This document shows, piece by piece, positions 45,131 through 53,276 of a DNA stretch of 64,000 nucleotides; position 1 is the first letter of the stretch, and the number at the start of each line of letters is the position of its first letter. The position numbers and the translations under genes are program-made. Where the stretch lies: positions 310,001-374,000 of the forward strand of contig NZ_PEND01000002.1 of assembly GCF_002844195.1 (NCBI RefSeq). The letters are read 5' to 3'. The notes below the pieces were generated by a model. The model worked only from the letters and a program-made list of their open reading frames with translations, had not been told where the DNA came from and made no database searches. The stretch is from Halegenticoccus soli (GTDB lineage Archaea > Halobacteriota > Halobacteria > Halobacteriales > Haloferacaceae).

Positions 45131-46399
45131 ATGAGCGAAGACAAACCGCACCAGAACCTGGCCATCATCGGCCACGTCGACCACGGCAAGAGTACGCTCG
45201 TGGGCCGACTCCTCTTCGAGACGGGGAGCGTCCCCGAGCACGTAATCGAGCAGTACCGCGAGGAAGCCGAAGAGAAGGGTAAGGGCGGCTTCGAGTTCGC
45301 CTACGTGATGGACAACCTCGCCGAGGAGCGCGAGCGCGGCGTCACCATCGACATCGCCCACCAGGAGTTCGACACGGACAAGTACTACTTCACCATCGTC
45401 GACTGTCCCGGCCACCGCGACTTCGTGAAGAACATGATCACGGGCGCGAGCCAGGCCGACAACGCCGTGCTCGTCGTCGCGGCCGACGACGGCGTCGCCC
45501 CGCAGACCCGCGAGCACGTGTTCCTCGCCCGCACCCTCGGCATCAACGAGCTCATCATCGCGGTCAACAAGATGGACGTCGTCGACTACGAGGAGTCCAC
45601 GTACAACGAGGTCAAAGAGCAGGTCTCCCAGCTCCTGAAGCAGGTCCGCTTCAAGTCCGAAGACGCGACCTTCGTGCCGATCTCGGCGTTCGAGGGCGAC
45701 AACATCGCCGACAGCTCGGACAACACCTCCTGGTACGACGGCCCGACGCTCCTCGAAGCGCTCAACGACCTCCCCGAGGTCGAGCCGCCGACGGACGCGC
45801 CGCTGCGCCTGCCGATCCAGGACGTCTACACCATCTCCGGCATCGGCACCGTCCCCGTCGGCCGCGTCGAGACCGGGACGCTCGAACCCGGCATGAACGT
45901 CTCCTTCCAGCCGTCCGACGTCTCCGGCGAGGTCAAGACGGTCGAGATGCACCACGAGGAGGTGCCGCAGGCCGGCCCCGGCGACAACGTCGGGTTCAAC
46001 GTCCGCGGCGTCGGCAAGGACGACATCCGCCGCGGTGACGTCTGCGGTCCCGCCGACGACCCGCCGAAGGTGGCGGAGACGTTCAAGGCCCAGATCGTCG
46101 TCATGCAGCACCCCTCGGTCATCACCGCCGGCTACACGCCGGTCTTCCACGCCCACACCGCGCAGGTCGCGTGTACGGTCGAGGAGATCAACCAGAAGCT
46201 CAACCCCAAGACGGGCGAGGTCGCAGAGGAGAACCCGGACTTCATCAAGTCCGGCGACGCCGCCATCGTCACCGTCCGCCCGCAGAAGCCGCTGAGCATC
46301 GAGCCGTCGGGCGAGATCCCCGAGCTGGGCAGCTTCGCCATCCGCGACATGGGCCAGACCATCGCGGCCGGCAAGGTGCTCGAGGTCAACGAGCGATAA
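45131..46399 (+). CDS. tuf: Translation elongation factor 1-alpha
   Basis: GTPase of 422 aa that brings aminoacyl-tRNA to the ribosome. G1 is [10 protein letters not shown]3 DCPGHRDF, and G4 NKMD, followed by barrel domains II and III. Full length. The TATA-like GGTTTTAG and a short leader lie before ATG 45131. It is directly followed by rpsJ with no gap, the standard archaeal order. Confidence 0.97.
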   Translation: MSEDKPHQNLAIIGHVDHGKSTLVGRLLFETGSVPEHVIEQYREEAEEKGKGGFEFAYVMDNLAEERERGVTIDIAHQEFDTDKYYFTIVDCPGHRDFVKNMITGASQADNAVLVVAADDGVAPQTREHVFLARTLGINELIIAVNKMDVVDYEESTYNEVKEQVSQLLKQVRFKSEDATFVPISAFEGDNIADSSDNTSWYDGPTLLEALNDLPEVEPPTDAPLRLPIQDVYTISGIGTVPVGRVETGTLEPGMNVSFQPSDVSGEVKTVEMHHEEVPQAGPGDNVGFNVRGVGKDDIRRGDVCGPADDPPKVAETFKAQIVVMQHPSVITAGYTPVFHAHTAQVACTVEEINQKLNPKTGEVAEENPDFIKSGDAAIVTVRPQKPLSIEPSGEIPELGSFAIRDMGQTIAAGKVLEVNER

Positions 46400-46708
46400 A
46401 TGCAGCAAGCACGCGTTCGGCTCGCCGGGACGAAGCCGGAGGACCTCGACGAGATCTGCGACGACGTCCGCGAGATCGCGAACAAGACGGGCGTCAACCT
46501 CAGCGGCCCCATCCCGCTGCCGACGAAGACGCTCGAGGTCCCGACACGGAAGTCCCCGGACGGCGAGGGCACCGCGACCTGGGAGCACTGGGAGATGCGC
46601 GTCCACAAGCGCCTCATCGACATCGACGCCGACGAACGCGCGCTTCGCCAGCTGATGCGCATTCAGGTGCCCAACGACGTCAGCATCGAGATCGTCCTCG
46701 AGGACTGA
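46400..46708 (+). CDS. rpsJ: Ribosomal protein S10 (uS10)
   Basis: Small-subunit protein of 102 aa. It contains [39 protein letters not shown] and the C-terminal RLIDIDADE motif. Its ATG directly follows the EF-1 alpha stop codon, so the two are translationally linked. Confidence 0.97.
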   Translation: MQQARVRLAGTKPEDLDEICDDVREIANKTGVNLSGPIPLPTKTLEVPTRKSPDGEGTATWEHWEMRVHKRLIDIDADERALRQLMRIQVPNDVSIEIVLED

Positions 46709-46891
46709 GCACCGCACCGGACGGACGACGCTCTCGAACGCCCCGGTATCGCACCCCGCGGCGTTCGATTCGCCGCCCGTTCGGCTCCGATGGCCGCGCG
46801 ATAGGCGCTAAGGCGTTTGCGCCATCGTCCTTTTCTTTCGCCGCGACGTCTCGGGAGCGCCGTTTTTGTTCCTCCGGATCCGACGTACCGT

Positions 46892-47410
46892 ATGGGCCGA
46901 CTCTCGGGCAGTCCGACGGTCGAGACGCTCGTCGCCTTCGTCGTCGTGTTCGCGCTGCAATCGGTCGCCCGACCGCTAGGTCTCGGCGGGCTGTTCGTCC
47001 TCGCTCCGCCGCTGTACGAGACTCCGGTCGCGCTCGTCCTGCTCGGGCTCCCGGTCGAGCACGAGACGACCCGCGCGCGGTTCCACGCCTTCTTCCTCGT
47101 CACGGGCTCGCTCGCTGCCCTCGCCGAGATCACCGTCGGCGCGCTGTTCGCGCCCCGCGCCGTCGGCGTTCTCGGCGCGAGCGGCGCGCTCTTCGCCCTG
47201 CTCGGGTACATGCTGACCGGGAACCCGCTCTCGGGGTCGGCGCTCGACCGGCTGAACCTGAGCCGGCGGGCGCAGCTTCTCGTCTTCGCGGCGGTCGCCG
47301 TGGTGATCACCTTCGCGACGAGCGCCCCCCGCGTCGCCCTCGTGGCGCACTTCACCGGCCTGTTGCTCGGTCTGGTCGCCGGCCGGACGCGGCTACTCCG
47401 GGTGCGGTGA
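46892..47410 (+). CDS. Rhomboid-family intramembrane protease
   Basis: Integral membrane protein of 172 aa with about six hydrophobic helices. The catalytic serine lies in GASGALFALLGY (GxSG) and the histidine in LVAHFTGLLLGLVAG (HxxGxxxG). It is shorter than many rhomboids, lacking an N-terminal cytosolic domain. Substrate unknown. Transcribed alone after the EF-1 alpha operon. Confidence 0.78.
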   Translation: MGRLSGSPTVETLVAFVVVFALQSVARPLGLGGLFVLAPPLYETPVALVLLGLPVEHETTRARFHAFFLVTGSLAALAEITVGALFAPRAVGVLGASGALFALLGYMLTGNPLSGSALDRLNLSRRAQLLVFAAVAVVITFATSAPRVALVAHFTGLLLGLVAGRTRLLRVR

Positions 47411-47561
47411 TCGGTTCGGAACCGTCCGCCCGAAACCGACGACGGTTGAAGCGGCGTCCTCGAAACCCCCGACGGCCGTCGGCGGGTGCCAATCGCTGTC
47501 GGGCGGCGCGGCGCCGTCGAAACAGAAGCTACAAGTAAACCGGCGGACTTGATTGGAGTGC

Positions 47562-47633
47562 GGGCTCGTAGATCAGCGGCAGATCGCTTCCTTCGCAAGG
47601 AAGAGGCCCCGGGTTCAAATCCCGGCGAGTCCA
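47562..47633 (+). tRNA. tRNA-Ala (CGC)
   Basis: Cloverleaf with acceptor stem GGGCTCG/CGAGTCC including the G3-U70 wobble pair that is the alanine identity element. Anticodon stem CTTCC/GGAAG holds loop TTCGCAA, anticodon CGC. T-arm CCGGG-TTCAAAT-CCCGG. Discriminator A. CCA not encoded. Confidence 0.96.
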
Positions 47634-47703
47634 CTTCCTTCCCTCACTTCGTTCGGTCAGTCGTGAACTCGCCGACCCTCGCGAACGCTCCGCGTTCGCT
47701 CAG

Positions 47704-47717
47704 TCCCGGCGAGTCCA
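47704..47717 (+). repeat. Direct repeat of the tRNA-Ala 3' end
   Basis: TCCCGGCGAGTCCA is identical to the last 14 bases of the tRNA gene (47620-47633), 84 bp downstream. This is what an att site left by tRNA-targeted integration looks like. No integrase gene is seen in the window. Confidence 0.6.
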
Positions 47718-47782
47718 TCCGGAATAAAAGCGGTTTCGAACGCCCCCTGGGGCCCGTTCCGGCTGACGCTCCCTCGTCGTCC

Positions 47783-48052
47783 GTGCCCTGGTTCTGGAGG
47801 CAGGAGCCGAACATTCATCGGCCCATCTTTTCGGCGTTCAGCGCCGTCAGCACGATTGTCGCGTCCGCTTCCAAGGCTCGCACCTCGACAGAGGCACTCG
47901 TCCGGACGACGCCTGACGTCCCGATCGAGAGGTTCCATCGCTACCGGTGCGTCTACCGCAACCTCCGCAGTATCACACGGGAGAACAGCGACATCGACGG
48001 CCCGGAATGGTGTCCGAACGGGTGCGAACAGCAGGGAAGGGACGATCAGTAA
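47783..48052 (+). CDS. Small ORF of unknown function, possibly a remnant
   Basis: Open frame of 89 codons from a GTG. Its first half reads poorly (SAFSAVSTIVASASKARTST). Its second half looks like protein: VPIERFHRYRCVYRNLRS, then DIDGPEWCPNGCEQQGRDDQ, with cysteines that could form part of a zinc site. The stop TAA overlaps the ATG of the next small ORF (TAATG). It may be the 3' end of a decayed island gene. Confidence 0.3.
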   Translation: MPWFWRQEPNIHRPIFSAFSAVSTIVASASKARTSTEALVRTTPDVPIERFHRYRCVYRNLRSITRENSDIDGPEWCPNGCEQQGRDDQ

Positions 48053-48162
48053 TGCGCGGTCTCGACGACCTCACGCGGGCCGAGATGGGCGGATGTGACG
48101 AGTCGGGTCACGAGATGGGGCGGCAGAAGAAGATTCCGGCGAGCGAACTGTTCGACGGATAG
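48052..48162 (+). CDS. Very short ORF coupled to the preceding frame
   Basis: Peptide of 36 aa starting MRGLDDLTRAEMGGCDESGH and ending SELFDG. It begins at the ATG inside the TAATG overlap. No homology recognised. It converges with the PIN toxin gene two bases after its end. Could be a mini protein or a remnant. Confidence 0.3.
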   Translation: MRGLDDLTRAEMGGCDESGHEMGRQKKIPASELFDG

Positions 48163-48163
48163 C

Positions 48164-48595
48164 TCAATCGAACGGATTCACCGCCGTGTTGAGCGGCGTC
48201 ACCCACTCGATGGCGTCAAACTCGGAGTCGAAAGTGTAGATGTATTCGAGTCCGACACGGCGCATGTAGGCGGCGAGCACACCGTCGACGAACGACAGGC
48301 TCTGATGGCGCTGGTACAGGTCGACGCCGTTTTTGAAATCGCTCTTCGCCGCGTAGCGAAGCTCGAATCCGGCACTCTCGTTCAGGAGGTCGTAAGTCTC
48401 TTCACCCAGCTGATGCGCCCCACGGCTGTGCATGAGGTTCAGCGTCTCCGCGATCACGTAGTCGGTGACGTGAGCTGTGGGTAACTCGCCGCGGTCAATC
48501 GCGCGAACGATTTCGAGCGCTCGATCGTGCCGGTCTCCGGAATCTTCGTTCCGGGCGTAGATGATGACGTTGGAGTCGATGAGCGCCGCGCGCAT
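48164..48595 (-). CDS. PIN-domain toxin (VapC-like)
   Basis: RNase-type toxin of 143 aa. PIN acidic residues appear in order: D7 in ALIDSNVIIYARNE, E in YVIAETLNLMHSRG, D in LSFVDGVLAAYM and D in YTFDSEFD. It probably cleaves tRNA or rRNA when freed. Its ATG overlaps the antitoxin stop by one base (TGATG), the usual vapBC arrangement. Confidence 0.88.
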   Translation of the reverse strand: MRAALIDSNVIIYARNEDSGDRHDRALEIVRAIDRGELPTAHVTDYVIAETLNLMHSRGAHQLGEETYDLLNESAGFELRYAAKSDFKNGVDLYQRHQSLSFVDGVLAAYMRRVGLEYIYTFDSEFDAIEWVTPLNTAVNPFD

Positions 48596-48858
48596 CACTC
48601 GCTGCTCGCGTTGACGCCCATCGCGTCGATGTCGTCCTCGGTTACTTCTCCGAGATGTCCGGGTTCGGCGTCTTCCCAGACGCCGTATCGCTGTTTGACG
48701 ACTTCGACGCGTAGGTGTCCGTCCTCGGTCGCGGTCCACCGGAGCTTGTCTCCCGGCTGGACGTCGATGCGTTCGCGAACGCGCGCGGGGATGGTCGCGG
48801 CGTAGTTGTCGTTAATCACCGTTTCGTCGGACGTTTCCCCGGTGTCCTCGGTCCCCAT
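48595..48858 (-). CDS. AbrB/MazE-like antitoxin
   Basis: Protein of 87 aa. The swapped-hairpin AbrB domain covers residues 15-60: TVINDNYAATIPARVRERI, VQPGDKLRWTATEDGHLRVEV. The C-terminal arm (YGVWEDAEPGHLGEVTEDD) would wrap the PIN toxin encoded just downstream. It likely represses its own promoter, which lies in the AT-richer stretch 48859-48905. Confidence 0.85.
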   Translation of the reverse strand: MGTEDTGETSDETVINDNYAATIPARVRERIDVQPGDKLRWTATEDGHLRVEVVKQRYGVWEDAEPGHLGEVTEDDIDAMGVNASSE

Positions 48859-48936
48859 GCTTAGCCGTTTGATCCTCGGAGGGATAAGCAATTGGGGACT
48901 CAATTGGATAGGGAATCGTACGAATCCGAACGGACG

Positions 48937-49062
48937 GTGACACCGCTTATCGAATGGAGACGATCGAGCGAGATCGCTGCGGACGACCGTCTCGCCTCTT
49001 GCACTGCCCAGACGCAGGCCAGTTCGGCCTCGACGAGCGACGACTACTACGGCGAGGAGTGA
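48937..49062 (+). CDS. Short ORF, possible gene fragment
   Basis: Frame of 41 aa from GTG 48937 (VTPLIEWRRSSEIAADDRLA, then SASTSDDYYGEE at the end). The frame is open further upstream to beyond 48883 without a good start, which suggests a truncated gene. Composition is protein-like in its C-terminal acidic end only. Confidence 0.25.
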   Translation: MTPLIEWRRSSEIAADDRLASCTAQTQASSASTSDDYYGEE

Positions 49063-49131
49063 CTGATGACGCGCGACCGCGGCACCGTCGTGAAAGGTCC
49101 CGACCTCCTCGTCAGGTGTCAGATGATCGGT

Positions 49132-49971
49132 CTAGCAGTCCTCGTCAGCCGCGTTTTCTTCCTCCGGTCCGTCGTCTGACTCCTCCTCGTTCTGCTCACC
49201 GTCGTCGTCACGCTCGGAACTGCCGTCCTGTTCCTCGTCGTCACTCTCGTCGACTTCCGTCATCTCGACGGTGAGTTCCGTATCCCCGTCAACCTCGAAA
49301 GAGGAATCGTCGGAGGAGGGTTCGTATCCATCGACCTCGTAGATGTTGTAAGCGTACCTCCCTTGCTCGCGGACGACCCATGACGCCTGCCCGTCTTCGT
49401 CGAGCTCTCGTTCGCCGAGGATCTCGGCCTCGGTCCCGAGGAGCGTGATTTTCCCCTGTAACGGTTTTCCATCCCGATCGACGACGGTGATCGTGATATC
49501 GTACTCCTCGGGGCCGCTCTCGTCCTGTTCCTCCCCCTCGTTGGAGTCGTCGGCCCAGTGACTCTCGTCGTCGCTGCGGAGGATCTCCTCGCCGTCGGGG
49601 TCAAGGATCGCGATCACGTCACTTCCGTCGTCACGAATGAGGCCCCCGTCCGAGTCAAAGTCGACGTCGGCATCGACATCCTTGTAGCCCGTCGCGACCG
49701 TCAGCGTCTCACCCGCGCCGATCACGGTCCCGTCTGGGAAGGGTCGATCTTGTTCGTTCTCACCGTTCGCCTCGAAGTCGATCGCGTAGCCCGTCAGGTC
49801 GAAGTCACTCTCGGCGGGGTTCTTGAGCACGACATACTCATCTTTCGTGTTCACTTCTGCGAAGGCGAGCCCTGAGTGATCTGAGGCGACTACCGTACTG
49901 CCCGCCCCGAAACCCGCGAGACTCAGTGCTGCCCCTGCGCCGATCATGAACCGTCGTCGATTACTCTTCAT
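49132..49971 (-). CDS. Tat-exported lamin-tail-domain (LTD) protein
   Basis: Secreted protein of 279 aa. Tat signal N-terminus with NRRRFMIGAGAALSLAG. Residues ~33-120 fit an Ig-fold LTD domain (LAFAEVNTKDEYVVLKNPAE, LTGYAIDFE, VIGAGETLTVATGY). A second beta domain (ITITVVDRDGKPLQGKITLLG) looks like a carboxypeptidase-regulatory-type fold. The C-terminal ~50 residues are almost only Glu/Asp/Ser and end in Cys. Less GC-rich than the core genes. Surface role inferred. Confidence 0.8.
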   Translation of the reverse strand: MKSNRRRFMIGAGAALSLAGFGAGSTVVASDHSGLAFAEVNTKDEYVVLKNPAESDFDLTGYAIDFEANGENEQDRPFPDGTVIGAGETLTVATGYKDVDADVDFDSDGGLIRDDGSDVIAILDPDGEEILRSDDESHWADDSNEGEEQDESGPEEYDITITVVDRDGKPLQGKITLLGTEAEILGERELDEDGQASWVVREQGRYAYNIYEVDGYEPSSDDSSFEVDGDTELTVEMTEVDESDDEEQDGSSERDDDGEQNEEESDDGPEEENAADEDC

Positions 49972-50453
49972 GCTACGACTATCAGTGCTGCCAACAAGAT
50001 ATTAGTAATTTTTATATAATTTCAGGTATTAAAACACAACGTATTAACAGTTATCGCATGTCTGTTCAGTGACTGTTTTCGAGCGTGATGATCGCTTCTA
50101 CAACCTAACTCTTGCCCAGCGTAAGCAAGCCGCTCCCGAGCGGTTTGATGTCTCTCTAGAAGGTCCGACGACTCAAAGGATTACACTCGCTTCGAAACGG
50201 TGCGGGAGGTAGTTTCCCCCGATCCCCCCGGCGCACACTGACACACCACACTCCTCTGGTGCCGAACCCCGTGTGGGGGATCGTTCTTATCGCTCATATA
50301 TTATTCGCTTAAAATATAATGAAACTAAAATTCCGGGAGATTTTAATATAGTGGGCGATATCGTGAGTTTGAACGTGCTCAGAGGCACCACGAGGACGTT
50401 CACGGTTTGACACACCACCCCTCTGCCCCATTTTGACGGTACCGCGAAAGGCG
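49972..50453. other. AT-richer intergenic region of the island
   Basis: About 480 bp with no supported gene. It holds the LTD promoter region near 49985-50045 and a very AT-rich stretch at 50290-50350 (for example CATATATTATTCGCTTAAAATATAATG). TGACACACCAC occurs at 50239-50249 and 50408-50418, and in reverse near 52579. This looks like a decayed mobile-element or regulatory area. Confidence 0.4.
50407..50419 (+). repeat. Left member of a distant 13-bp inverted repeat
   Basis: TTGACACACCACC is the exact reverse complement of GGTGGTGTGTCAA at 52578-52590. The two enclose 2.2 kb containing the Lrp-like, HTH_10 and small Cys-motif genes. Confidence 0.6.
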
Positions 50454-50648
50454 TTAGAGTCCCTGCCGATGGTTGTGTTCGGCTTGGTCTGCAGCTTGCC
50501 GAAGCGAGTGGCCGAGTCGCCTGGCTTGGTAGGCGCTGATCTGCCGGACAAGGTCCTTCGTTTCATCGTCGTTGGTGAGGTACACTCCGCCACAAGGGGA
50601 TCGATTCTCGAACTCTGAACCGGTCGTGGCTCGGCCAGTTGTTTTCAC
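50454..50648 (-). CDS. Possible small helical protein
   Basis: Frame of 64 aa. Its second half reads as a polar amphipathic helix, NDDETKDLVRQISAYQARRL and further to HNHRQGL. It is divergent from the Lrp-like gene (22 bp between starts), the position of a small partner or remnant. No family recognised, no neighbouring support. Confidence 0.3.
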   Translation of the reverse strand: MKTTGRATTGSEFENRSPCGGVYLTNDDETKDLVRQISAYQARRLGHSLRQAADQAEHNHRQGL

Positions 50649-50669
50649 GGTGGAGGTCGAACGGGGGGT

Positions 50670-51146
50670 ATGCCGTCTGCCGAGTTAGACGAGGTCGATC
50701 GGGGGATCCTTCACGTGCTTCAGCAGGACGCGCGTCGCATCACCACGCAGGAGATCGGCGAGAAGGTCGACGTTTCGGCGAGCACCGTTCGCAACCGCAT
50801 CGGCACCCTCGAACGGTCGGGCGTCATTCGCGGGTACCACCCGAACATCAACTACGAACGGGCGGGTTACCAACTCCACCTCCTTTTCATGTGCGCTGCC
50901 CCCGCCACCGACCGGGAAAAGCTTGCGAGAGAGGCGACCGGCGTGAAGGGCGTCGTCCGGGTCGACGAGATCGTGGGGAGCGAGCAGAACATTCTCGTCG
51001 AAGCTGTCGCGGCGGACACGGATCAGCTGGGCGAAACGCACGATGGGCTCGCGGAATTAGGGTTGACTATCGCCCACTCGAATATATTCAGAAACCGATA
51101 CGTCCAGCCGTTCAATCACTTCGGGATCGATCGGGCGACCGACTAA
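50670..51146 (+). CDS. Lrp/AsnC family transcriptional regulator
   Basis: Protein of 158 aa. N-terminal HTH: ELDEVDRGILHVLQQDARR, EIGEKVDVSASTVRNRIGTLE, SGVIRGYHPNINYERAGY. The C-terminal RAM/ligand-binding domain begins near residue 65 (LHLLFMCAAPATDREKLA), although conservation is weak. Such proteins sense amino acids or act as global regulators. A 16-bp inverted repeat follows its stop. Confidence 0.88.
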   Translation: MPSAELDEVDRGILHVLQQDARRITTQEIGEKVDVSASTVRNRIGTLERSGVIRGYHPNINYERAGYQLHLLFMCAAPATDREKLAREATGVKGVVRVDEIVGSEQNILVEAVAADTDQLGETHDGLAELGLTIAHSNIFRNRYVQPFNHFGIDRATD

Positions 51147-51178
51147 ATGTCGTCGAAAAATCCTATTCGTCCTTAACT

Positions 51179-51248
51179 GTTGCTATTTTCGCAGCCGAAC
51201 GGCGGAATGCTGCGGACCTGTCCGCGATCGAACTGCGAAAATAGCAAC
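51179..51248. repeat. 16-bp perfect inverted repeat between Lrp and HTH_10 genes
   Basis: GTTGCTATTTTCGCAG (51179-51194) and CTGCGAAAATAGCAAC (51233-51248) are exact reverse complements, 38 bp apart. It starts 33 bp after the Lrp stop codon. Could be a terminator, a dimer operator pair or a MITE-like relic. Confidence 0.9.
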
Positions 51249-51377
51249 GAATTTCGTGGGGGACGGTTCTTCCTAGCGCATGGACGACCGCCGTAGAACG
51301 AGTGGAGAGCGCCCCGAAAGTGACGCGGGAGTTGATGAGTCGGACGACTAGACACGACCGTTAAACTACGAATATTC

Positions 51378-52031
51378 ATGATTACAGCGAAATTCCTCGC
51401 CGAGATCCCCCTGCTCCGGCGGTCTCTCTCGTCGGTTCCGAACATGGTGCTAACCGTCGAACCCGGGCAGTTCCCGTTCGTCGGGAGCAAATCTGCCAAA
51501 CTCCTCGTGTGGGCGACCGGAGACGAGTTCGAGCGCTTCGAAGCGGACGCTCGAGACGATCTCACAGTGATGGGGATCGATCTGCTCGTCAGCGAAGACT
51601 CGAGCCGTCTCTACCGAATCGAGTTCCTGAAAGAGGAGCTCGAAGCGCTCTTTGCGACGCTGTTCTACGATCACGATACGATCCTCGTCAAGTGTGAGAT
51701 CACCGATGCGGGGTGGGAAATCCGGCTGCAAGCGCTCCACAAGTCCGCGATCTCGCTAATCCACGACCGGTTGGAAAGCCGGGACATTCAGGTCCACGTC
51801 AAGTCGATCTACTCCGATTCGTACCACAGATCGCCCCGGAACACCCTCTCCGAAAGGCAACACGAAGCGCTCTCGATAGCGTACGATCGGGGCTACTTCG
51901 ACGTTCCTCGTCGAACCACCCTCGAGGAACTCGCGGAGGAGTTCTCGGTTTCGAGCCAGGCGCTGTCCGAGCGGCTTCGGCGAGGAACGGCGGCCGTCCT
52001 CGAAGAGGCCCTCGACGGCTCTACCGCTTAG
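51378..52031 (+). CDS. HTH_10 (bacterio-opsin activator-like) regulator
   Basis: Protein of 217 aa. N-terminal ~150 residues form the Bat-associated input region with SSRLYRIEFLKEELEALF. The C-terminal HTH_10 domain is clear: LSERQHEALSIAYDRGYFDV, then PRRTTLEELAEEFSVSSQAL and SERLRRGTAAVLEE. Haloarchaeal activators of this group control diverse genes. Targets unknown; an adjacent operon partner is not evident. Confidence 0.88.
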   Translation: MITAKFLAEIPLLRRSLSSVPNMVLTVEPGQFPFVGSKSAKLLVWATGDEFERFEADARDDLTVMGIDLLVSEDSSRLYRIEFLKEELEALFATLFYDHDTILVKCEITDAGWEIRLQALHKSAISLIHDRLESRDIQVHVKSIYSDSYHRSPRNTLSERQHEALSIAYDRGYFDVPRRTTLEELAEEFSVSSQALSERLRRGTAAVLEEALDGSTA

Positions 52032-52190
52032 TTCGACGACCGCGCGTGACGCGACCAAACGGTGCGGACGCGCCGACCGTCACCGCGTTTCCTCGCGCGG
52101 GCAACGTATGCCGCTCTCGAGAGCGTCATCAAGCACCGACGTGGAAAGTCGTCAGATTGAGGCGGGCCTACCCTGTACACCCGCGTGGGC

Positions 52191-52427
52191 ATGGACAGGA
52201 AGCGTACGGACTCGCGGCTGGATTCGCGAAGCGAGCCGAACGGGCAGGCGAGCTCTCCGCCCGAGCCGGCGGCACCGGCGGAGCTGAACTCGTACCAGTT
52301 GGACTGTCTCGCCTGCTCCTACGCCCGGATCGTGGACGGAATTCAGCCCGCGCTCGAAACGAGCATAGAACACGAAGAGAAGCACGGCGACGATCACTTC
52401 GTCGAGCTCGAACTGCTCGAGGACTGA
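52191..52427 (+). CDS. Small Cys-motif haloarchaeal protein
   Basis: Protein of 78 aa from ATG 52191 (GTG at 52185 possible). A disordered Arg/Ser/Pro/Glu N-terminus is followed by a compact part, DCLACSYARIVDGIQPALET then EHEEKHGDDHFVELELLED. CxxC and a later HxxxxxxH could bind zinc. Not assigned to a named family. Confidence 0.55.
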   Translation: MDRKRTDSRLDSRSEPNGQASSPPEPAAPAELNSYQLDCLACSYARIVDGIQPALETSIEHEEKHGDDHFVELELLED

Positions 52428-52821
52428 GCCGGAGTGGTAGACCAGGTAAATTCACGACTGACCGTGGGGATAATTAACGGCTGACTGTGCAAGCACCACC
52501 GTTAAACGGGACTCCCGAGTCCACGTGAACGGCGGGGCGCGGTCGGTGCCCGAGAGGATCCCAGCGAAATCCGTGAAGGTGGTGTGTCAAGCCAATCCTC
52601 GAAAACACAGTGAGCGCCTGCCCCCGCCGACTCGCTCTCCGCGTCTCCGAGCGAACATCGGTCCGAGAACCGGACCGTGAGCGTTCCCGCAAAAAGAGAA
52701 CGTCCACGGACGCCCCGGCCGTTCGAGGCGGGAGGGGCTGTTCGTGTTAGGGACTCTCAGATAGGAGATTTCCGCTTTTGTAGCTGCGGCGCGTGCTTAC
52801 GGAGGATGGGAGGGGCCTGAG
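52428..52821. other. Intergenic island DNA, no supported gene
   Basis: 394 bp. It contains the right 13-bp inverted repeat (52578-52590) and the run GCAAAAAGAGAACG near 52690. No open frame has family-like content. Confidence 0.4.
52578..52590 (+). repeat. Right member of the distant 13-bp inverted repeat
   Basis: GGTGGTGTGTCAA, exact reverse complement of 50407-50419; the match continues with one mismatch over the next three bases. Confidence 0.6.
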
Positions 52822-52995
52822 ATGGGAGGAACGAGGCGTTACACCGTCACTGTCCGCGGGACTACCGTCGTACTCGTGATCACGTACGACGGGCAGCGCG
52901 AGGCGATCCAGATGTGCCCGGATCGGGCCGAGAGTCTGGGCGTCTCTCTGAACCAGGCGGCCGACACCGCTCGAAACAACCGCGATAGCGGCTGA
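52822..52995 (+). CDS. Small beta-rich hypothetical protein
   Basis: Protein of 57 aa starting MGGTRRYTVTVRGTTVVLVI and ending in a helical ESLGVSLNQAADTARNN. No signal or cysteine pair. A G-rich stretch (GATGGGAGGGGCCTGAG) precedes the start and may hinder or aid initiation. Unknown function. Confidence 0.45.
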   Translation: MGGTRRYTVTVRGTTVVLVITYDGQREAIQMCPDRAESLGVSLNQAADTARNNRDSG

Positions 52996-53276
52996 GCGAC
53001 CGCGGCTTCCGAGGTCGCCGGGGTAGCGCGCGTCCGAAAAACGCGACGAGCGCGGCCCAACCCTCTCCGGTGGACCCGCATCCGGGTCGTCAGCGCGCGA
53101 CGGCTCGGCCTGCCGGACGAAACCGTTCGCCGCCCCGACTTGCCGTTTGACGCGGGGTTCGGCGGTCGTCTCCCGAGCCGCCGGACAAAAGCGCGCTTCG
53201 ATGTAAGGCCGGAGACTCATCCGCCCGGACGGTGACGTAGGTGGTACGGGTCGCTCGCAAAGCGCCACCACACACA

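Noticed and set aside
51280-51351. 23-aa ORF (MDDRRRTSGERPESDAGVDE...)
   Set aside because: Very short, no start signal or homology; it lies in the spacer before the HTH_10 gene.
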